A stretch of DNA of 64,000 nucleotides from an uncultured Bacteroidota bacterium (GTDB taxonomy: Bacteria > Bacteroidota > Bacteroidia > Chitinophagales > Chitinophagaceae): positions 245,815-309,814 of the forward strand of contig CAIJXT010000019.1 of assembly GCA_903824665.1 (NCBI GenBank). Direction: 5' to 3'. How positions within the stretch are numbered: position 1 is the stretch's first letter; each line of letters begins with the position of its first letter. The translations under genes were made by a program, and so were the position numbers. The notes under the pieces are model-generated. The model made no database searches, was not told where the DNA came from, and saw only the letters and a list, made by a program, of their open reading frames with translations. This document shows, piece by piece, positions 27,592 through 37,476 of the stretch.

Positions 27592-29394
27592 CTAGAGCTT
27601 TGCTGTGATCTGCCTTACAATATTATCTGCAGTGATGGGTGTACCATCGTAGTTGAGCACAGACACCAGCTTCGCAGGATTCGCATCTAACTCTATCATC
27701 AGCAGGCTGCGCATTTGTGCGTCCCTGTTCTGATCGATCACAAATACGTGATCATGAGTATTGATAAAATCTTCCACCTGACTATTGAAAGGTAGCGCTT
27801 TGATACGGATTGCATCCATTTCTATTCCATCTCTGCGCAGCAGGTCCATGGCCTCTTCCGCAGCATACTGCGATGTACCATAAAAGAGTATTCCGTTCTT
27901 TTTGGGGTGTGCTCCCTGATACAATTGTGGTGCGGGCACATAACTTTTGGCGGTATTCCATTTTTTTATGAGCCGGTCCATGTTTCTGCGATACGCTCCA
28001 CCATCCTCAGTATACACCGCATATTCGTCGCGCGAGGTTCCGCGGGTAAAAAACGCACCCTTGGTGGGGTGAGTACCCGGATAGGTTCTGTAAGTTATGC
28101 CATCGTCGTCCACATCCAGATACCTGCCAAACCGTTGTATGGACTCGAGGTCTGCGGCGGTGAGCACTTTGCCACGCTTGTAGTCCCTGCTATCGTCCCA
28201 CTTAAACGGTGGGGACACATGGTCATTCATTCCCAGATCCAGATCAGTCATAACAATGATCGGTGTCTGTAACTGTTCTGCCAGATCAAAGGCATCGGCA
28301 GTCATTTCGAAACACTCCCTGGGTGTGGCAGGAAACAACAGCACATGCTTTGTGTCGCCATGCGAAGCATAGGCTGCCTCCATCACATCGCTTTGCTGCG
28401 TACGTGTAGGCATACCTGTTGATGGTCCTGTGCGCTGCACGTCTATCAGCACAGAAGGTATCTCTGCAAAATAGCCAAGCCCCAGAAACTCATTCATCAG
28501 CGATACTCCGGGACCACTTGTGGCGGTAAACGACCGCGCACCATTCCATCCGGCACCTATCACCATGCCTATCGCAGCCAGCTCATCTTCAGCCTGTACT
28601 ATGGCCACATTACGCTTGCCGGTCTCTGGGTCTACCCTGAATTCGTCGGCATAGCTCATAAATGCCTCTACTACCGATGTGGATGGGGTTATAGGGTACC
28701 ACGCAGCCACCGTAGCTCCTCCGTATACGGCACCGAGTCCGCAGGCTGTGTTGCCGTCTATCATGATCGAGTCTCCCACCAGATCGCGGCGTGCTACCTG
28801 AATATCCAGCGGATAAGAAAAATTATTCTGAACGTATTCCACACCCATTTTCAGGGCTTTTATATTTGGTGGTATCAGCTTCTCCTTGCCCGGAAACTGT
28901 TCTGCGATCAGCAGCTCCAGTAGCGGAAACTCGATACCAAACAGGGCTGACAATGCGCCAACATAGATTATGTTTTTAAACAGCTGCCGCTGCCGGGGGT
29001 CTGTATACTCCCTATTGCACATTTCCATCAGCGGAATACCTAAGTAATGTATATCGTCGCGGATAAAATTGCTGTGCAGGGTTTTGGTACTGTCGTACAG
29101 GAAATACCCGCCTGTCTTCACAGCAGCAACATCACTGGCCATACTTTGCGGGTTCATAGCCACCATCAGGTCTATGCCTTCACGCCTGCCGAGGTAGCCT
29201 TTTTCGCTGATGCGCACCTCGTACCATGTGGGCAAGCCCTGAATATTGGATGGAAATATGTTTTTGGGCGTTACGGGGATGCCCATGCGGAATATCGATT
29301 TCGTAAAGAGGAAGTTGGCACTGGCAGAGCCTGTTCCGTTAACATTCGCAAATCTTACTACAAAGTCGTTTACCTTGCTGTTGTTTATTGACAT
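27592..29394 (-). CDS. korA: 2-oxoacid:ferredoxin oxidoreductase alpha subunit (gamma-alpha fusion)
   Basis: Subunit of an enzyme oxidising a 2-oxoacid (often 2-oxoglutarate) to acyl-CoA with ferredoxin. At 600 aa it fuses the gamma domain (residues 1-185, FANVNGTGSASANFLFTKSIF) and the alpha domain (about 205-600). The latter shows DGNTACGLGAVYGGATVAAW, YPITPSTSVVEAF, the highly conserved ATSGPGVSLMNEFLGL, and QRTGPSTGMPTRTQQSD. The beta subunit, which binds thiamine diphosphate and an iron-sulfur cluster and usually follows directly, is not found here: the neighbours are a convergent MATE exporter and an upstream MFS gene. It must be elsewhere if the enzyme is functional. Confidence 0.93.
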   Translation of the reverse strand: MSINNSKVNDFVVRFANVNGTGSASANFLFTKSIFRMGIPVTPKNIFPSNIQGLPTWYEVRISEKGYLGRREGIDLMVAMNPQSMASDVAAVKTGGYFLYDSTKTLHSNFIRDDIHYLGIPLMEMCNREYTDPRQRQLFKNIIYVGALSALFGIEFPLLELLIAEQFPGKEKLIPPNIKALKMGVEYVQNNFSYPLDIQVARRDLVGDSIMIDGNTACGLGAVYGGATVAAWYPITPSTSVVEAFMSYADEFRVDPETGKRNVAIVQAEDELAAIGMVIGAGWNGARSFTATSGPGVSLMNEFLGLGYFAEIPSVLIDVQRTGPSTGMPTRTQQSDVMEAAYASHGDTKHVLLFPATPRECFEMTADAFDLAEQLQTPIIVMTDLDLGMNDHVSPPFKWDDSRDYKRGKVLTAADLESIQRFGRYLDVDDDGITYRTYPGTHPTKGAFFTRGTSRDEYAVYTEDGGAYRRNMDRLIKKWNTAKSYVPAPQLYQGAHPKKNGILFYGTSQYAAEEAMDLLRRDGIEMDAIRIKALPFNSQVEDFINTHDHVFVIDQNRDAQMRSLLMIELDANPAKLVSVLNYDGTPITADNIVRQITAKL

Positions 29395-29695
29395 AAATGC
29401 CCCTGATTTAGTATTGATCGGAAATGCAAAAACTGGTATTCGTATTGTCGTTATTCCATCCTGCCTGTGGTGTATATGCCCATTCTGTTATCGCTCCGGC
29501 ACAAAAATGTAAAATCTCCGGTAAGTAATATTAATAATTCCTGCTGAGAAAAGAAAATAGCTTTAAAGAAATTTAAGATAACTGCCAGACCCAGAACAGA
29601 ATAGCAGTAACAAACAGGCCTGCCTGTTGTTCAATGAGATAAGTACACAGACGATGCCTGGAACGAAAACTACCAGTAGTCAGCAATACTGCAAA
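29395..29695. other. gene-less stretch between the MFS and korA genes
   Basis: About 300 bp with no supported gene. A TACATTTTTG near-match to the -7 box lies on the minus strand at about 29505-29515 and could serve korA. The rest shows no hairpin, repeat or RNA signature that I can support. Confidence 0.4.
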
Positions 29696-30988
29696 CTACT
29701 CTTCCATAAAATTGAGGTCTTTGCCAAAAGTCTCTTCTGTCATAAAAACGGCTGTGATCGATACACTCATCACGATCACTCCGGTTACAGCTGCGGCATT
29801 GATATAACTGAGCGTAGGCTGCAGACTGGTAAAAAGCAGAATGATGAGCGGCAAAGATCCGCGAACCATATTGGGCACCGTTGTAGCAGCAGTGGCCCTG
29901 AGATTGGTGCCAAAGTGCTCTGCTGCCATAGTGACAAACAATGCCCAGAAACCAGTAGCAAAACCCATGAGCATGCATATGGCATACATGGTACTGGCGG
30001 TGCCACCATGCTGAAAAAAGTACAGTGTAATGCTCAGCACGGTTAGCGAATAGAATATGAACAGTGCTTTCTTGCGGCTGCCCAGCCAGTTGCTGATAAA
30101 CCCAATTAACAAGTCTCCGATAGATATAGCAACATATGCAAGCATCACCGATTTGCCGGGGTCAACGGGTTCTTTAATACCGAAATGTTCGGCAAATTCC
30201 TTCGAAAAAGTAATCAACACACCGATCACATACCAGGTAGGCAAACCCACTAATATCGCCAGAATATACTTCCTGAAACGTTTAGCATTGTTGAAAAACA
30301 TGAGAAAATTACCCTTCTGCACATTGGCATGCTGAATGCTCTTGTACATGCCCGACTCAAACACACTCACGCGCAACAACAACAGCATGAGCCCCAGGCC
30401 ACCACCTATGAAATAACAAATGCGCCAATCGTAAGACGAGGCAACCATTTCGGCCGACCATCTGCTCAGGCCGCTGTTGCCCTGCGAAAGCCACTCAAAA
30501 GAATGAGCTACAAAGTATGCCGCCACAGCACCTGTGAGCCCAATACCCGCTACAATAGATGTTGCCTTACCCCTGTTTTCTTTGGAAATCAGCTCGCTCA
30601 CGAGGGTGATACCTGCACCCAACTCGCCTGCCAGACCTACACCGGCTATGAATCGCGCCAATGCATACTGGTTGACGGTATGCACAAAACCATTGGCGAT
30701 ATTGGCGAGCGAATAGAGTACTATCGATCCAAACAGGACACTCAACCGTCCTTTTTTATCGCCCAGCACACCCCATAAAATCCCGCCAATCAACAAACCA
30801 TACATCTGAATGCTGATAATAAATTTGCCCTCAGTATCTATCAACGCATCTGAAAGCCCCAGCGCACGGAGGCTTTTTACGCGTATAATACTGAACAGGA
30901 GCAGATCGTAAATATCTACGAAATACCCCAGTGCCGCTACGATTACGGGAATGCTGAAAAGGCCTAAAGATTTGTGCTGCTTGGTCAT
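29696..30988 (-). CDS. MFS transporter
   Basis: Major facilitator of 430 aa, inner membrane, about 12 helices. The ATG at 30988 starts MTKQHKSLGLFSIPVIVAALGYF; an in-frame start 15 codons upstream adds an unlikely aromatic leader and is rejected. The loop between TM2 and TM3 reads WGVLGDKKGRLSVLFGS (motif A), and ARFIAGVGLAGELGAGITLVSE with RGKATSIVAGIG resembles the sugar-porter or metabolite:H+ symporter groups. A large periplasmic or cytoplasmic loop around 175-240 is charged. Substrate unknown. It is upstream of korA on the same strand but separated by 301 bp, so common expression is doubtful. Confidence 0.9.
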   Translation of the reverse strand: MTKQHKSLGLFSIPVIVAALGYFVDIYDLLLFSIIRVKSLRALGLSDALIDTEGKFIISIQMYGLLIGGILWGVLGDKKGRLSVLFGSIVLYSLANIANGFVHTVNQYALARFIAGVGLAGELGAGITLVSELISKENRGKATSIVAGIGLTGAVAAYFVAHSFEWLSQGNSGLSRWSAEMVASSYDWRICYFIGGGLGLMLLLLRVSVFESGMYKSIQHANVQKGNFLMFFNNAKRFRKYILAILVGLPTWYVIGVLITFSKEFAEHFGIKEPVDPGKSVMLAYVAISIGDLLIGFISNWLGSRKKALFIFYSLTVLSITLYFFQHGGTASTMYAICMLMGFATGFWALFVTMAAEHFGTNLRATAATTVPNMVRGSLPLIILLFTSLQPTLSYINAAAVTGVIVMSVSITAVFMTEETFGKDLNFMEE

Positions 30989-31090
30989 GTATTGGCAATA
31001 GTACAATAATATGCTATTACGTGCAATAACCAAATTAGAGGTACCCAGTCTGTTTTAACGACAATAGAAAAAATCTTCGGGCAGATACAA

Positions 31091-31756
31091 TCAGGAAGCT
31101 TTCACTTCTTTCTTCCTGCCGAAAAACATTTTGAACAGTACCGGACCGGTAGTGACAAGAATGATGATGATGACAATTTTTTCCAGATTAGCCTTCACCC
31201 AGGGAATCTCGCCCAGCAAGTACCCGGCCATGATCATACTGATCACCCATGCCAGGCAGCCTATGATATTGAACTTCACAAATTTCTTGTAGTCCATCTC
31301 GGCCATGCCGCCCACTATCGGCGCAAAGGTGCGAACGATAGGCAGGAAACGCGCGAGCAATATTGCAGCACCACCCTTCTTTTCGTAAAAATCGTGTGCC
31401 TGTACAAGATGTTTCTTCTTAAATATCCACGAATCGGGCCGCTTCATCAGTAAATGACCCGACTTCTTGCCAAACCAGTAACCTACGAAATTCCCCAACA
31501 CCCCTGCAATACTTATCAGCGTTATCCAGTATACAAGATTCGCAATAGTATTACCGAAAGGAGACATAGTGTTGGCAATTGCGATACCGGTAACAAAAAG
31601 CAAGGAATCGCCTGGCAGGAAAAAACCAACGAACAGCCCTGTTTCGGCAAAAATGATGAACATAACCAGGTACAAACCACCATGATCGGTAATCCAGTTC
31701 ATTAATTTGTCCGGGTCGGCGAGGAGCGTCTTCAGTATCTCTAAAATGTCGTGCAT
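31091..31756 (-). CDS. DedA-family (VTT domain) membrane protein
   Basis: Membrane protein of the DedA/SNARE-associated group, now linked to lipid flipping (undecaprenyl phosphate or phosphatidylethanolamine translocation) in other bacteria. From the ATG at 31756 it is 221 aa. Conserved features are the re-entrant loop FAETGLFVGFFLPGDSLLFV, GNFVGYWFGKKSGHLL, and FLPIVRTFAPIVGGMAEMDYKKF with Arg and Gly residues needed in the family. A frame continues 36 codons upstream to 31864 but the extra part is not family-like. It follows tsaE on the same strand with a 118-nt gap. Confidence 0.92.
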   Translation of the reverse strand: MHDILEILKTLLADPDKLMNWITDHGGLYLVMFIIFAETGLFVGFFLPGDSLLFVTGIAIANTMSPFGNTIANLVYWITLISIAGVLGNFVGYWFGKKSGHLLMKRPDSWIFKKKHLVQAHDFYEKKGGAAILLARFLPIVRTFAPIVGGMAEMDYKKFVKFNIIGCLAWVISMIMAGYLLGEIPWVKANLEKIVIIIILVTTGPVLFKMFFGRKKEVKAS

Positions 31757-31874
31757 AAAATCAATCTTCGGGCGGTGAAAGTAATAAAAAGTTTGCAGTT
31801 TACCCGTAAGCAGCGGCAGCTTAGGGTTTTCAATGCCACCGGTTGTCAGTAAACCGCGACTCAATACCCTGGTT

Positions 31875-32321
31875 TCACACTTGATTCACGATCATCGACC
31901 GATCTTCGGGGCCGGTAGTACTGATGAACACCGCCAGATAAGGCGACCGCAGCAAGTCCTGCGCTTTTTCGGGCCACTCTACAAAACAATAAGCAGCTCC
32001 CGCCCGGGCCTGATCCAGACAATCTTCCATCCCGGCATTTATTGCTTCAGAGGTATCACGCAGGCGGTACCAATCCAGATGAAAAATCACGTCTTCTCCT
32101 CCATCGGCGGCAAACCCATACTGGTTTATGAGCGCAAATGTCGGACTGCTAACAGCATCCTCTACATGCAGATGATTGCACAAACTGCTGATAAATGTCG
32201 TCTTTCCGGCGCCGAGGTCTCCGGAAAAAGTTATTATCCTGAAATCCTTTGCCACCTCCCAAAACCGGCCTGCAGCAACATCAATAGTATCCAACGAATA
32301 AGAAATATCTAATAATTGCAT
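31875..32321 (-). CDS. tsaE: tRNA threonylcarbamoyladenosine synthesis ATPase TsaE
   Basis: P-loop ATPase that works with TsaB and TsaD to make t6A37 on tRNAs reading ANN codons. It is 148 aa, the usual size. Walker A is SGDLGAGKTTF (Lys40, Thr41), followed by VSSPTFALINQY, the family's HLDWYRLRD and the closing CFVEWPEKAQDLL. It is first in a minus-strand pair with the DedA gene and divergent from the first metalloprotease. Complete; TsaB and TsaD are not in this window. Confidence 0.95.
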   Translation of the reverse strand: MQLLDISYSLDTIDVAAGRFWEVAKDFRIITFSGDLGAGKTTFISSLCNHLHVEDAVSSPTFALINQYGFAADGGEDVIFHLDWYRLRDTSEAINAGMEDCLDQARAGAAYCFVEWPEKAQDLLRSPYLAVFISTTGPEDRSMIVNQV

Positions 32322-32385
32322 GATTAACAGTACCTAAAGTAACACTGAAAAAAATAATAAAGACTTAAAACTTTTTAACATTTTT

Positions 32386-32415
32386 TTTGAAGCAGCACAA
32401 AAATATTTACCTTGC
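32386..32415 (+). promoter_or_regulatory. promoter of the first metalloprotease
   Basis: TTTG (32386-32389) is followed after 18 nt by TACCTTGC (32408-32415), a near match to the -33/-7 consensus. The leader would be about 100 nt. Confidence 0.45.
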
Positions 32416-32522
32416 AGGTATCACTTTGCGTATTAAACATATAAATCTACTGAAAAAACAAACCCGGACACCAGACTAACCTGAAGTTAATAAGCTCATT
32501 TTTTAAACCAATAAAGTAAACA

Positions 32523-34865
32523 ATGAAAAAACTTTGTACCAAATTATTCTTTTGTCTTGCAGTACTATTTTCAGTTAACGCACAAGCGGGAAACTTCTGG
32601 CATCAGGTTGATGCCGGCAGAGCTCCCAAAAACATCCAGTGGCAACATCCTGAGCATTTCCTGGTTTTCACAATGGATGAGGCAACACTCAAATTGCTCA
32701 TGTGGAACTTATCTGAAGACCCCAACGAAGGTATGATCGTTGCGTTGCCGATGCCTGACGGTAGTTTTCGCGATTTCAAGGTTTGGCAAACACCCATGAT
32801 GCCAGGCTCGTTGGCTCAGAAATATCCTGATATCCGCACGTTTACAGGCGAAGCACTGGATGACAGGATGGTTACCGCAAAGCTGGACTTCACATGCTAC
32901 GGCTTTAGTGCCATGATTTACGATGGCGAAAACACATCATTCATTGATCCCTACGATAACTACCATGACGGTTTCTACATGGTGCACTATAAGCGTGATG
33001 AAACCAAACCTGTACACCAGCGTATGGAGTGCATGGTAAAAGACAATGACGACCAGGAAGCAGGCGGAACACCAATGATTACAGCAGGCACAAAACTTCC
33101 GGCAATGGCTGCCAAAACCGTTAATGGTCATACCCTGCGCACTTACCGTTTAGCGCTGTGTGCCAACAACTACTACTGCCAGGCTGCTACCGGCTTGAGC
33201 GCTCCCACCATCGCACAGGCATTTGCCAAAATGACAACCACAATGAATAGGGTAAACGGCGTATACAACAGGGAATTTGCAGTGCAAATGAACTTCATAG
33301 CCAACGAAGACACATTGATCTGGACACAACCAACCGGAACAATAAATGGCGCCGATCCTTTCCATGCAGATAACGCCAATGGCGCCAACTGCCTGGGTAT
33401 CAACAGAACTACCTGCCAAAACCGCATTGGAAATACCAACTTTGATTGTGGTCACGTTTTCACTACCGGTGGTGGCGGCATATCTGGCTTAGGTATTGTT
33501 TGCAACAACACGAGCGGCCAGCACAAGGCGCGCAGCGTCACCGGTCTGCCATCACCTGTTGGCGATGGTTTTGACATCGACTATGTAGCACATGAAATGG
33601 GACACCAGTTCGGTTCCAACCACACCTTCAATAATAACGCAGATGGCAGCTGCAGTGGCAATGCTTCCAACAACTATGCATACGAGCCGGGTAGTGGCAG
33701 CACCATTCTTGCCTATGCAGGTATCTGCGCCGCCGATAATATTCAACCGCACAGCGATGCTTATTTCCACGCTTCCAGCCTTGTACAGATACAGTCTAAA
33801 CTGGCTGGTTCTCAGGATGTATGCGCGGCGAAAACCACAACCACCAACAAACTGGTTTACATAGACCCGTTCTCTGCTTCGTACAAAATACCCTACAAAA
33901 CACCGTTCGAACTCATTGCACCAACAGCCATCGATTCAGCTTCAGATACGGTGATTTCTTATTGCTGGGAACAATGGAACCGTGGAGATTTTGGCAACAA
34001 ATTGCAGCAGACCTTCTTCAGAGGTCCTATCTTCCGTTCGTTCAATCCACGGTCCTACGACCCTATTAGAATCTTCCCCAAACTCAGCATGGTACTCTCC
34101 GGCAACCTTGTAAGTGTAACTACCAGTGGCAATATGGGCGAAAAAGCACCCGATACCACCCGGTTCCTTACCTTCAAACTGACGCTACGCAATATGCATA
34201 CCGGCTATGGTAGCTTCCTTTTCCCTGACGACACCATACACGTAGATGCGATCAGCACAGGCGCTGCCAACGGCTATTCAGGTTTCAAGGTCACCAGTCA
34301 GAATGTATTCAGTATTTCGTACACTGGTGGCAGTGCCGAAACCATAACCTGGGATGTAGCAGGTACCGATGCTGCACCCGTGAGCTGTGCAAATGTGAAG
34401 ATCTTTATGTCTACCGACGGCGGCAACACATGGCCTTATACAGTGGGCACTTTCCCCAACAATGGTAGTGCTGCCATTACTGTTCCCAATCCACCTGCAA
34501 CCAGCAACATTGTGCGCTTCAAGGTGAAAGGTGATGGCAATATATTTTTCAATGTAAACCTGAAAAACATTACCGTTACCCACAACCCTTCAGCATCGTC
34601 AGGAGTAGCACCGGCTGCGGCGTCCCTTTCCGGCGCTGTGAGAGTGTTCCCGGTACCTGCCCGCGACCTGCTGCACATCAGCATACAATACACAGGTACG
34701 GTAACTGCTGCCATTTACAATGCCACCGGGCAACTGGTTTGGACCGGCATAGCAGGCACCAATACAGAGATAGCCGTTGGCACCTGGGCGCGTGGTGTAT
34801 ACCATGTTCGTTTTGCTGACGTAACAAATGGCCAGATGACCGCCAAAACGATCATCCTGGAGTAG
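32523..34865 (+). CDS. secreted M12B (reprolysin-like) zinc metalloprotease with T9SS sorting tail, copy 1
   Basis: Secreted protease of 780 aa. Signal peptide (MKKLCTKLFFCLAVLFSVNAQA), then a propeptide-like region with LPMPDGSFRDFKVWQTP and DGENTSFIDPYD, then a catalytic domain with the zinc motif HEMGHQFGSNH: His357, His361 and His367 bind zinc and Glu358 is the catalytic base. VNGVYNREFAVQMNFI and YEPGSGSTILAYAGIC are shared with the other two copies. A beta-sandwich region follows (about 440-690). The C-terminal 75 residues (VFPVPARDLLHISI through VYHVRF and TAKTIILE) form a T9SS type A sorting domain, so it should be exported through the outer membrane and attached or released. Substrate unknown. 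It ends at a hairpin terminator. Confidence 0.92.
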   Translation: MKKLCTKLFFCLAVLFSVNAQAGNFWHQVDAGRAPKNIQWQHPEHFLVFTMDEATLKLLMWNLSEDPNEGMIVALPMPDGSFRDFKVWQTPMMPGSLAQKYPDIRTFTGEALDDRMVTAKLDFTCYGFSAMIYDGENTSFIDPYDNYHDGFYMVHYKRDETKPVHQRMECMVKDNDDQEAGGTPMITAGTKLPAMAAKTVNGHTLRTYRLALCANNYYCQAATGLSAPTIAQAFAKMTTTMNRVNGVYNREFAVQMNFIANEDTLIWTQPTGTINGADPFHADNANGANCLGINRTTCQNRIGNTNFDCGHVFTTGGGGISGLGIVCNNTSGQHKARSVTGLPSPVGDGFDIDYVAHEMGHQFGSNHTFNNNADGSCSGNASNNYAYEPGSGSTILAYAGICAADNIQPHSDAYFHASSLVQIQSKLAGSQDVCAAKTTTTNKLVYIDPFSASYKIPYKTPFELIAPTAIDSASDTVISYCWEQWNRGDFGNKLQQTFFRGPIFRSFNPRSYDPIRIFPKLSMVLSGNLVSVTTSGNMGEKAPDTTRFLTFKLTLRNMHTGYGSFLFPDDTIHVDAISTGAANGYSGFKVTSQNVFSISYTGGSAETITWDVAGTDAAPVSCANVKIFMSTDGGNTWPYTVGTFPNNGSAAITVPNPPATSNIVRFKVKGDGNIFFNVNLKNITVTHNPSASSGVAPAAASLSGAVRVFPVPARDLLHISIQYTGTVTAAIYNATGQLVWTGIAGTNTEIAVGTWARGVYHVRFADVTNGQMTAKTIILE

Positions 34866-34890
34866 TATCTTCCTTATATCTTCAACCACG

Positions 34891-34920
34891 AAATGGCTGC
34901 CGATTTCACGGCAGCCATTT
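34891..34920 (+). terminator. terminator after metalloprotease copy 1
   Basis: A 12-bp perfect stem (34891-34902 with 34909-34920) with a six-base loop lies 25 bp past the stop. The T-tract is short. Confidence 0.7.
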
Positions 34921-35071
34921 TCAGATACTTCAATTTGCGGCGATGTCTGCTACCAAAGTAAGGGATGAACATATGGTTTTACGGTCCGAAATCCGTAATT
35001 TTAACTTTTACCATTTGTAGAAACGCCCGGCTTGCTAAGGGCGGTGTTGATTACTTGTATACAAAACCAAA

Positions 35072-37366
35072 ATGATGAAGCAGATTTTTGTCAAACTGGC
35101 TTTATGCGCCGGTTTAATCGTTACCCCTTATTTGTCTATGGCATCGGGCCCTTGGGCCGAAGTGAATCCGGCCAAAGCACCGGCACAGTTACAACTCATA
35201 CATCCGCGGCTGTTTAAAGTATATACGCTGAATGAGACTGTACTGCGTATGAAGATGTGGAACCTGCCCGGCAGTCCTGATGCGGCAGAGATCATTTCGC
35301 TGCCTATGCCAGACGGCAGCACCCGCGACTTCAGGGTATGGGAAACACCTATGATGCCACAAGATCTGGCCAGCCGCTACCCCGATATCAGAACATTTAC
35401 CGGTACGGCAGTTGACGACCCCACAGTAGGTGCAAAACTGGACTTTACGGTTTACGGTTTTCATGCTATGGTTTTTGACGGCGAAAACACTGCATTCATC
35501 GATCCGTTCGATAATTTCCACGATGGCTATTACATGTCCTATTACAAAAAAGATCTCGACAGGCCAGCCAGCCAACGTATGATATGCCAGCACCACAGCG
35601 GCATAGAGCAAGACCCCGGTGGAGATGCGATGATGACGACTGAAACAGGCTTGCCGAAGCTGGCCCAGAAAACCGTCAATGGCTACGACCTGCGTACATA
35701 CCGCCTTGCTTTGTCTTGCTCCAATCAATACGCAAGTGTAGCAACGGGCATACCTTCGCCTACCAAGCCACAGGTGCTCAGCAAAATGACCACCACCATG
35801 AACAGGGTGAATGGCGTATACGAGCGCGAATACTCCGTTCGCATGGCATTTGTTTCGGGTCAGGACGCGCTTATTTTCAATACTGCTGCCGGCGATCCGT
35901 TTAATAGCATCAACAGCAATCCCGGTAGTTGCCTGACCACCAATCAATCGCAATGCAATTCATTGATCGGTAGTGGCAACTACGATATCGGACACGTATT
36001 CACCACCGGATCAGGCGGCCTGGCTACACTGGGCTGTGTATGTACCTTCATGAAAGCGCAGGGAACTACCGGCAGCCCGGGACCCGTGGGCGATGCTTTC
36101 GATCTGGACTATGTGGCGCACGAAATGGGCCACCAGTTTGGTTCTGACCACACATTCAACAATGGCTCCAGCGGCAGTTGCGGCGGCGGCAATGCAGAGT
36201 CCACTATGGCTTATGAGCCCGGCAGTGGATCTACCATTATGGCTTATGCAGGCATTTGCGCTCCAGACAACGTACAGCCACACAGCGATGCGTATTTCCA
36301 CTCTGCGAGCGTGGTTAAAATACTTGCATTTATCAGCGGCACCGGCGACTGCGCTGCAAAAACCGCTACCGGCAACAAGCTGGTAAGGTACAATGCATTC
36401 ACCCCTACTTCGTACAAAATCCCTTACATGACCCCGTTTGAGCTTACAGCGCCGGTGGCCATAGATTCTATGAGCGACTCTGTGGTACTCTATTGCTGGG
36501 AGCAGATGGATCTGGGAAGTTTCGGTTCGTCGTTCACTGGCACAACCAGCGCTGGTCCTATTTTCAGGAGCATTGTGCCTTCCAAGTCACAGACACGTGT
36601 GTTCCCCAAAATAGCCAGTGTGCTGCTGGGCAATCTCAATACACAGTATGAGAAAGCACCAACAGTAGCCCGGGACCTGAAATTCCGGTGCCTGTTCCGC
36701 AATATCCGCAACAACAAGGGCTGCATCACAATCCCCGATGAAACGTTAACCATTTCGGCATCAACCACTCCTACAGGTGCAGGCTTTAAAGTTACCAGCC
36801 AGAACAGCAGCACTACATCCTACGCAGGTGGAAGCACACAAACCGTGACCTGGGATGTTGTAAACACAACTGCAGCGCCGGTAAGCACTGCGAATGTAGA
36901 CATCTGGATGTCGACCAACGGCGGCAATGCATGGCAATACTTAGTTGGCACATTCCCCAACACAGGCACTGCCAGCATTACTGTACCCAACCCTCCGGCA
37001 AATACATCTTCTGCCCGTATAAAAGTGAAGGGCTCCGGCAATGTGTTCTTCAATGTAAACTCCACCAACTTCCAGGTAACTTACACATCGACTATTCCGG
37101 TTACACCCAATGGTATAACACCTGCTCCGGTAGTGGCCAATGACATAAAAGTATTCCCGGTACCTGCCGACAATGTGCTCTACATTACCAGCACCAATGC
37201 GGTCAATGCTGCTGCATACAATGTTATGGGACAGCGTATGTGGGAAGGAACAGTTAATGCGGCTGCAGAGATCAATGTATCTGCCTGGGCTAAAGGAATA
37301 TACTATATCCGCTTTACCGATGCTGCCCATGGTACACTGTCTGTAAAACAGGTAGTGATACAATAA
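35072..37366 (+). CDS. secreted M12B zinc metalloprotease with T9SS sorting tail, copy 2
   Basis: Paralogue of the preceding protease, 764 aa (ATG at 35072 or 35075). It carries a signal peptide (KQIFVKLALCAGLIVTPYLS), propeptide-like LPMPDGSTRDFRVWETPMM and DGENTAFIDPFDNFHDGYY, and the catalytic motif HEMGHQFGSDH with His350, Glu351, His354 and His360. YEPGSGSTIMAYAGIC follows, as in copy 1. The C-terminal tail begins KVFPVPADNVLYITS and ends YYIRFTDAAHGTLSVKQVV, a T9SS type A sorting domain. Middle parts (TSQNSSTTSYAGGSTQTVTWDV) repeat the wording of copies 1 and 3, showing tandem duplication of whole genes. It has its own terminator. Confidence 0.92.
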   Translation: MMKQIFVKLALCAGLIVTPYLSMASGPWAEVNPAKAPAQLQLIHPRLFKVYTLNETVLRMKMWNLPGSPDAAEIISLPMPDGSTRDFRVWETPMMPQDLASRYPDIRTFTGTAVDDPTVGAKLDFTVYGFHAMVFDGENTAFIDPFDNFHDGYYMSYYKKDLDRPASQRMICQHHSGIEQDPGGDAMMTTETGLPKLAQKTVNGYDLRTYRLALSCSNQYASVATGIPSPTKPQVLSKMTTTMNRVNGVYEREYSVRMAFVSGQDALIFNTAAGDPFNSINSNPGSCLTTNQSQCNSLIGSGNYDIGHVFTTGSGGLATLGCVCTFMKAQGTTGSPGPVGDAFDLDYVAHEMGHQFGSDHTFNNGSSGSCGGGNAESTMAYEPGSGSTIMAYAGICAPDNVQPHSDAYFHSASVVKILAFISGTGDCAAKTATGNKLVRYNAFTPTSYKIPYMTPFELTAPVAIDSMSDSVVLYCWEQMDLGSFGSSFTGTTSAGPIFRSIVPSKSQTRVFPKIASVLLGNLNTQYEKAPTVARDLKFRCLFRNIRNNKGCITIPDETLTISASTTPTGAGFKVTSQNSSTTSYAGGSTQTVTWDVVNTTAAPVSTANVDIWMSTNGGNAWQYLVGTFPNTGTASITVPNPPANTSSARIKVKGSGNVFFNVNSTNFQVTYTSTIPVTPNGITPAPVVANDIKVFPVPADNVLYITSTNAVNAAAYNVMGQRMWEGTVNAAAEINVSAWAKGIYYIRFTDAAHGTLSVKQVVIQ

Positions 37367-37383
37367 ATCAGTATCCTGCAACG

Positions 37384-37420
37384 AAAATCGCATGGTGTGG
37401 TACAAACATCATGCGATTTT
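37384..37420 (+). terminator. terminator after metalloprotease copy 2
   Basis: Stem of 11 perfect pairs (37384-37394 with 37410-37420), extendable by four more pairs including one wobble, followed by a seven-T run. A classic intrinsic terminator. Confidence 0.9.
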
Positions 37421-37422
37421 TT

Positions 37423-37430
37423 TATCTTTG
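37423..37430 (+). promoter_or_regulatory. -7 promoter box of metalloprotease copy 3
   Basis: TATCTTTG, an exact TAnnTTTG box, begins inside the T-run of the preceding terminator and lies 47 bp before the ATG at 37477. This implies that copy 3 is transcribed separately from copy 2. Confidence 0.5.
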
Positions 37431-37476
37431 TCTGATTCACTTTGCACCAATTGCTACAAGAGTTGACTCCCTGCTG

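Noticed and set aside
37411..37476. Longer N-terminus for the third metalloprotease
   Set aside because: The start codon lies within the terminator hairpin of the preceding gene and upstream of the predicted promoter.
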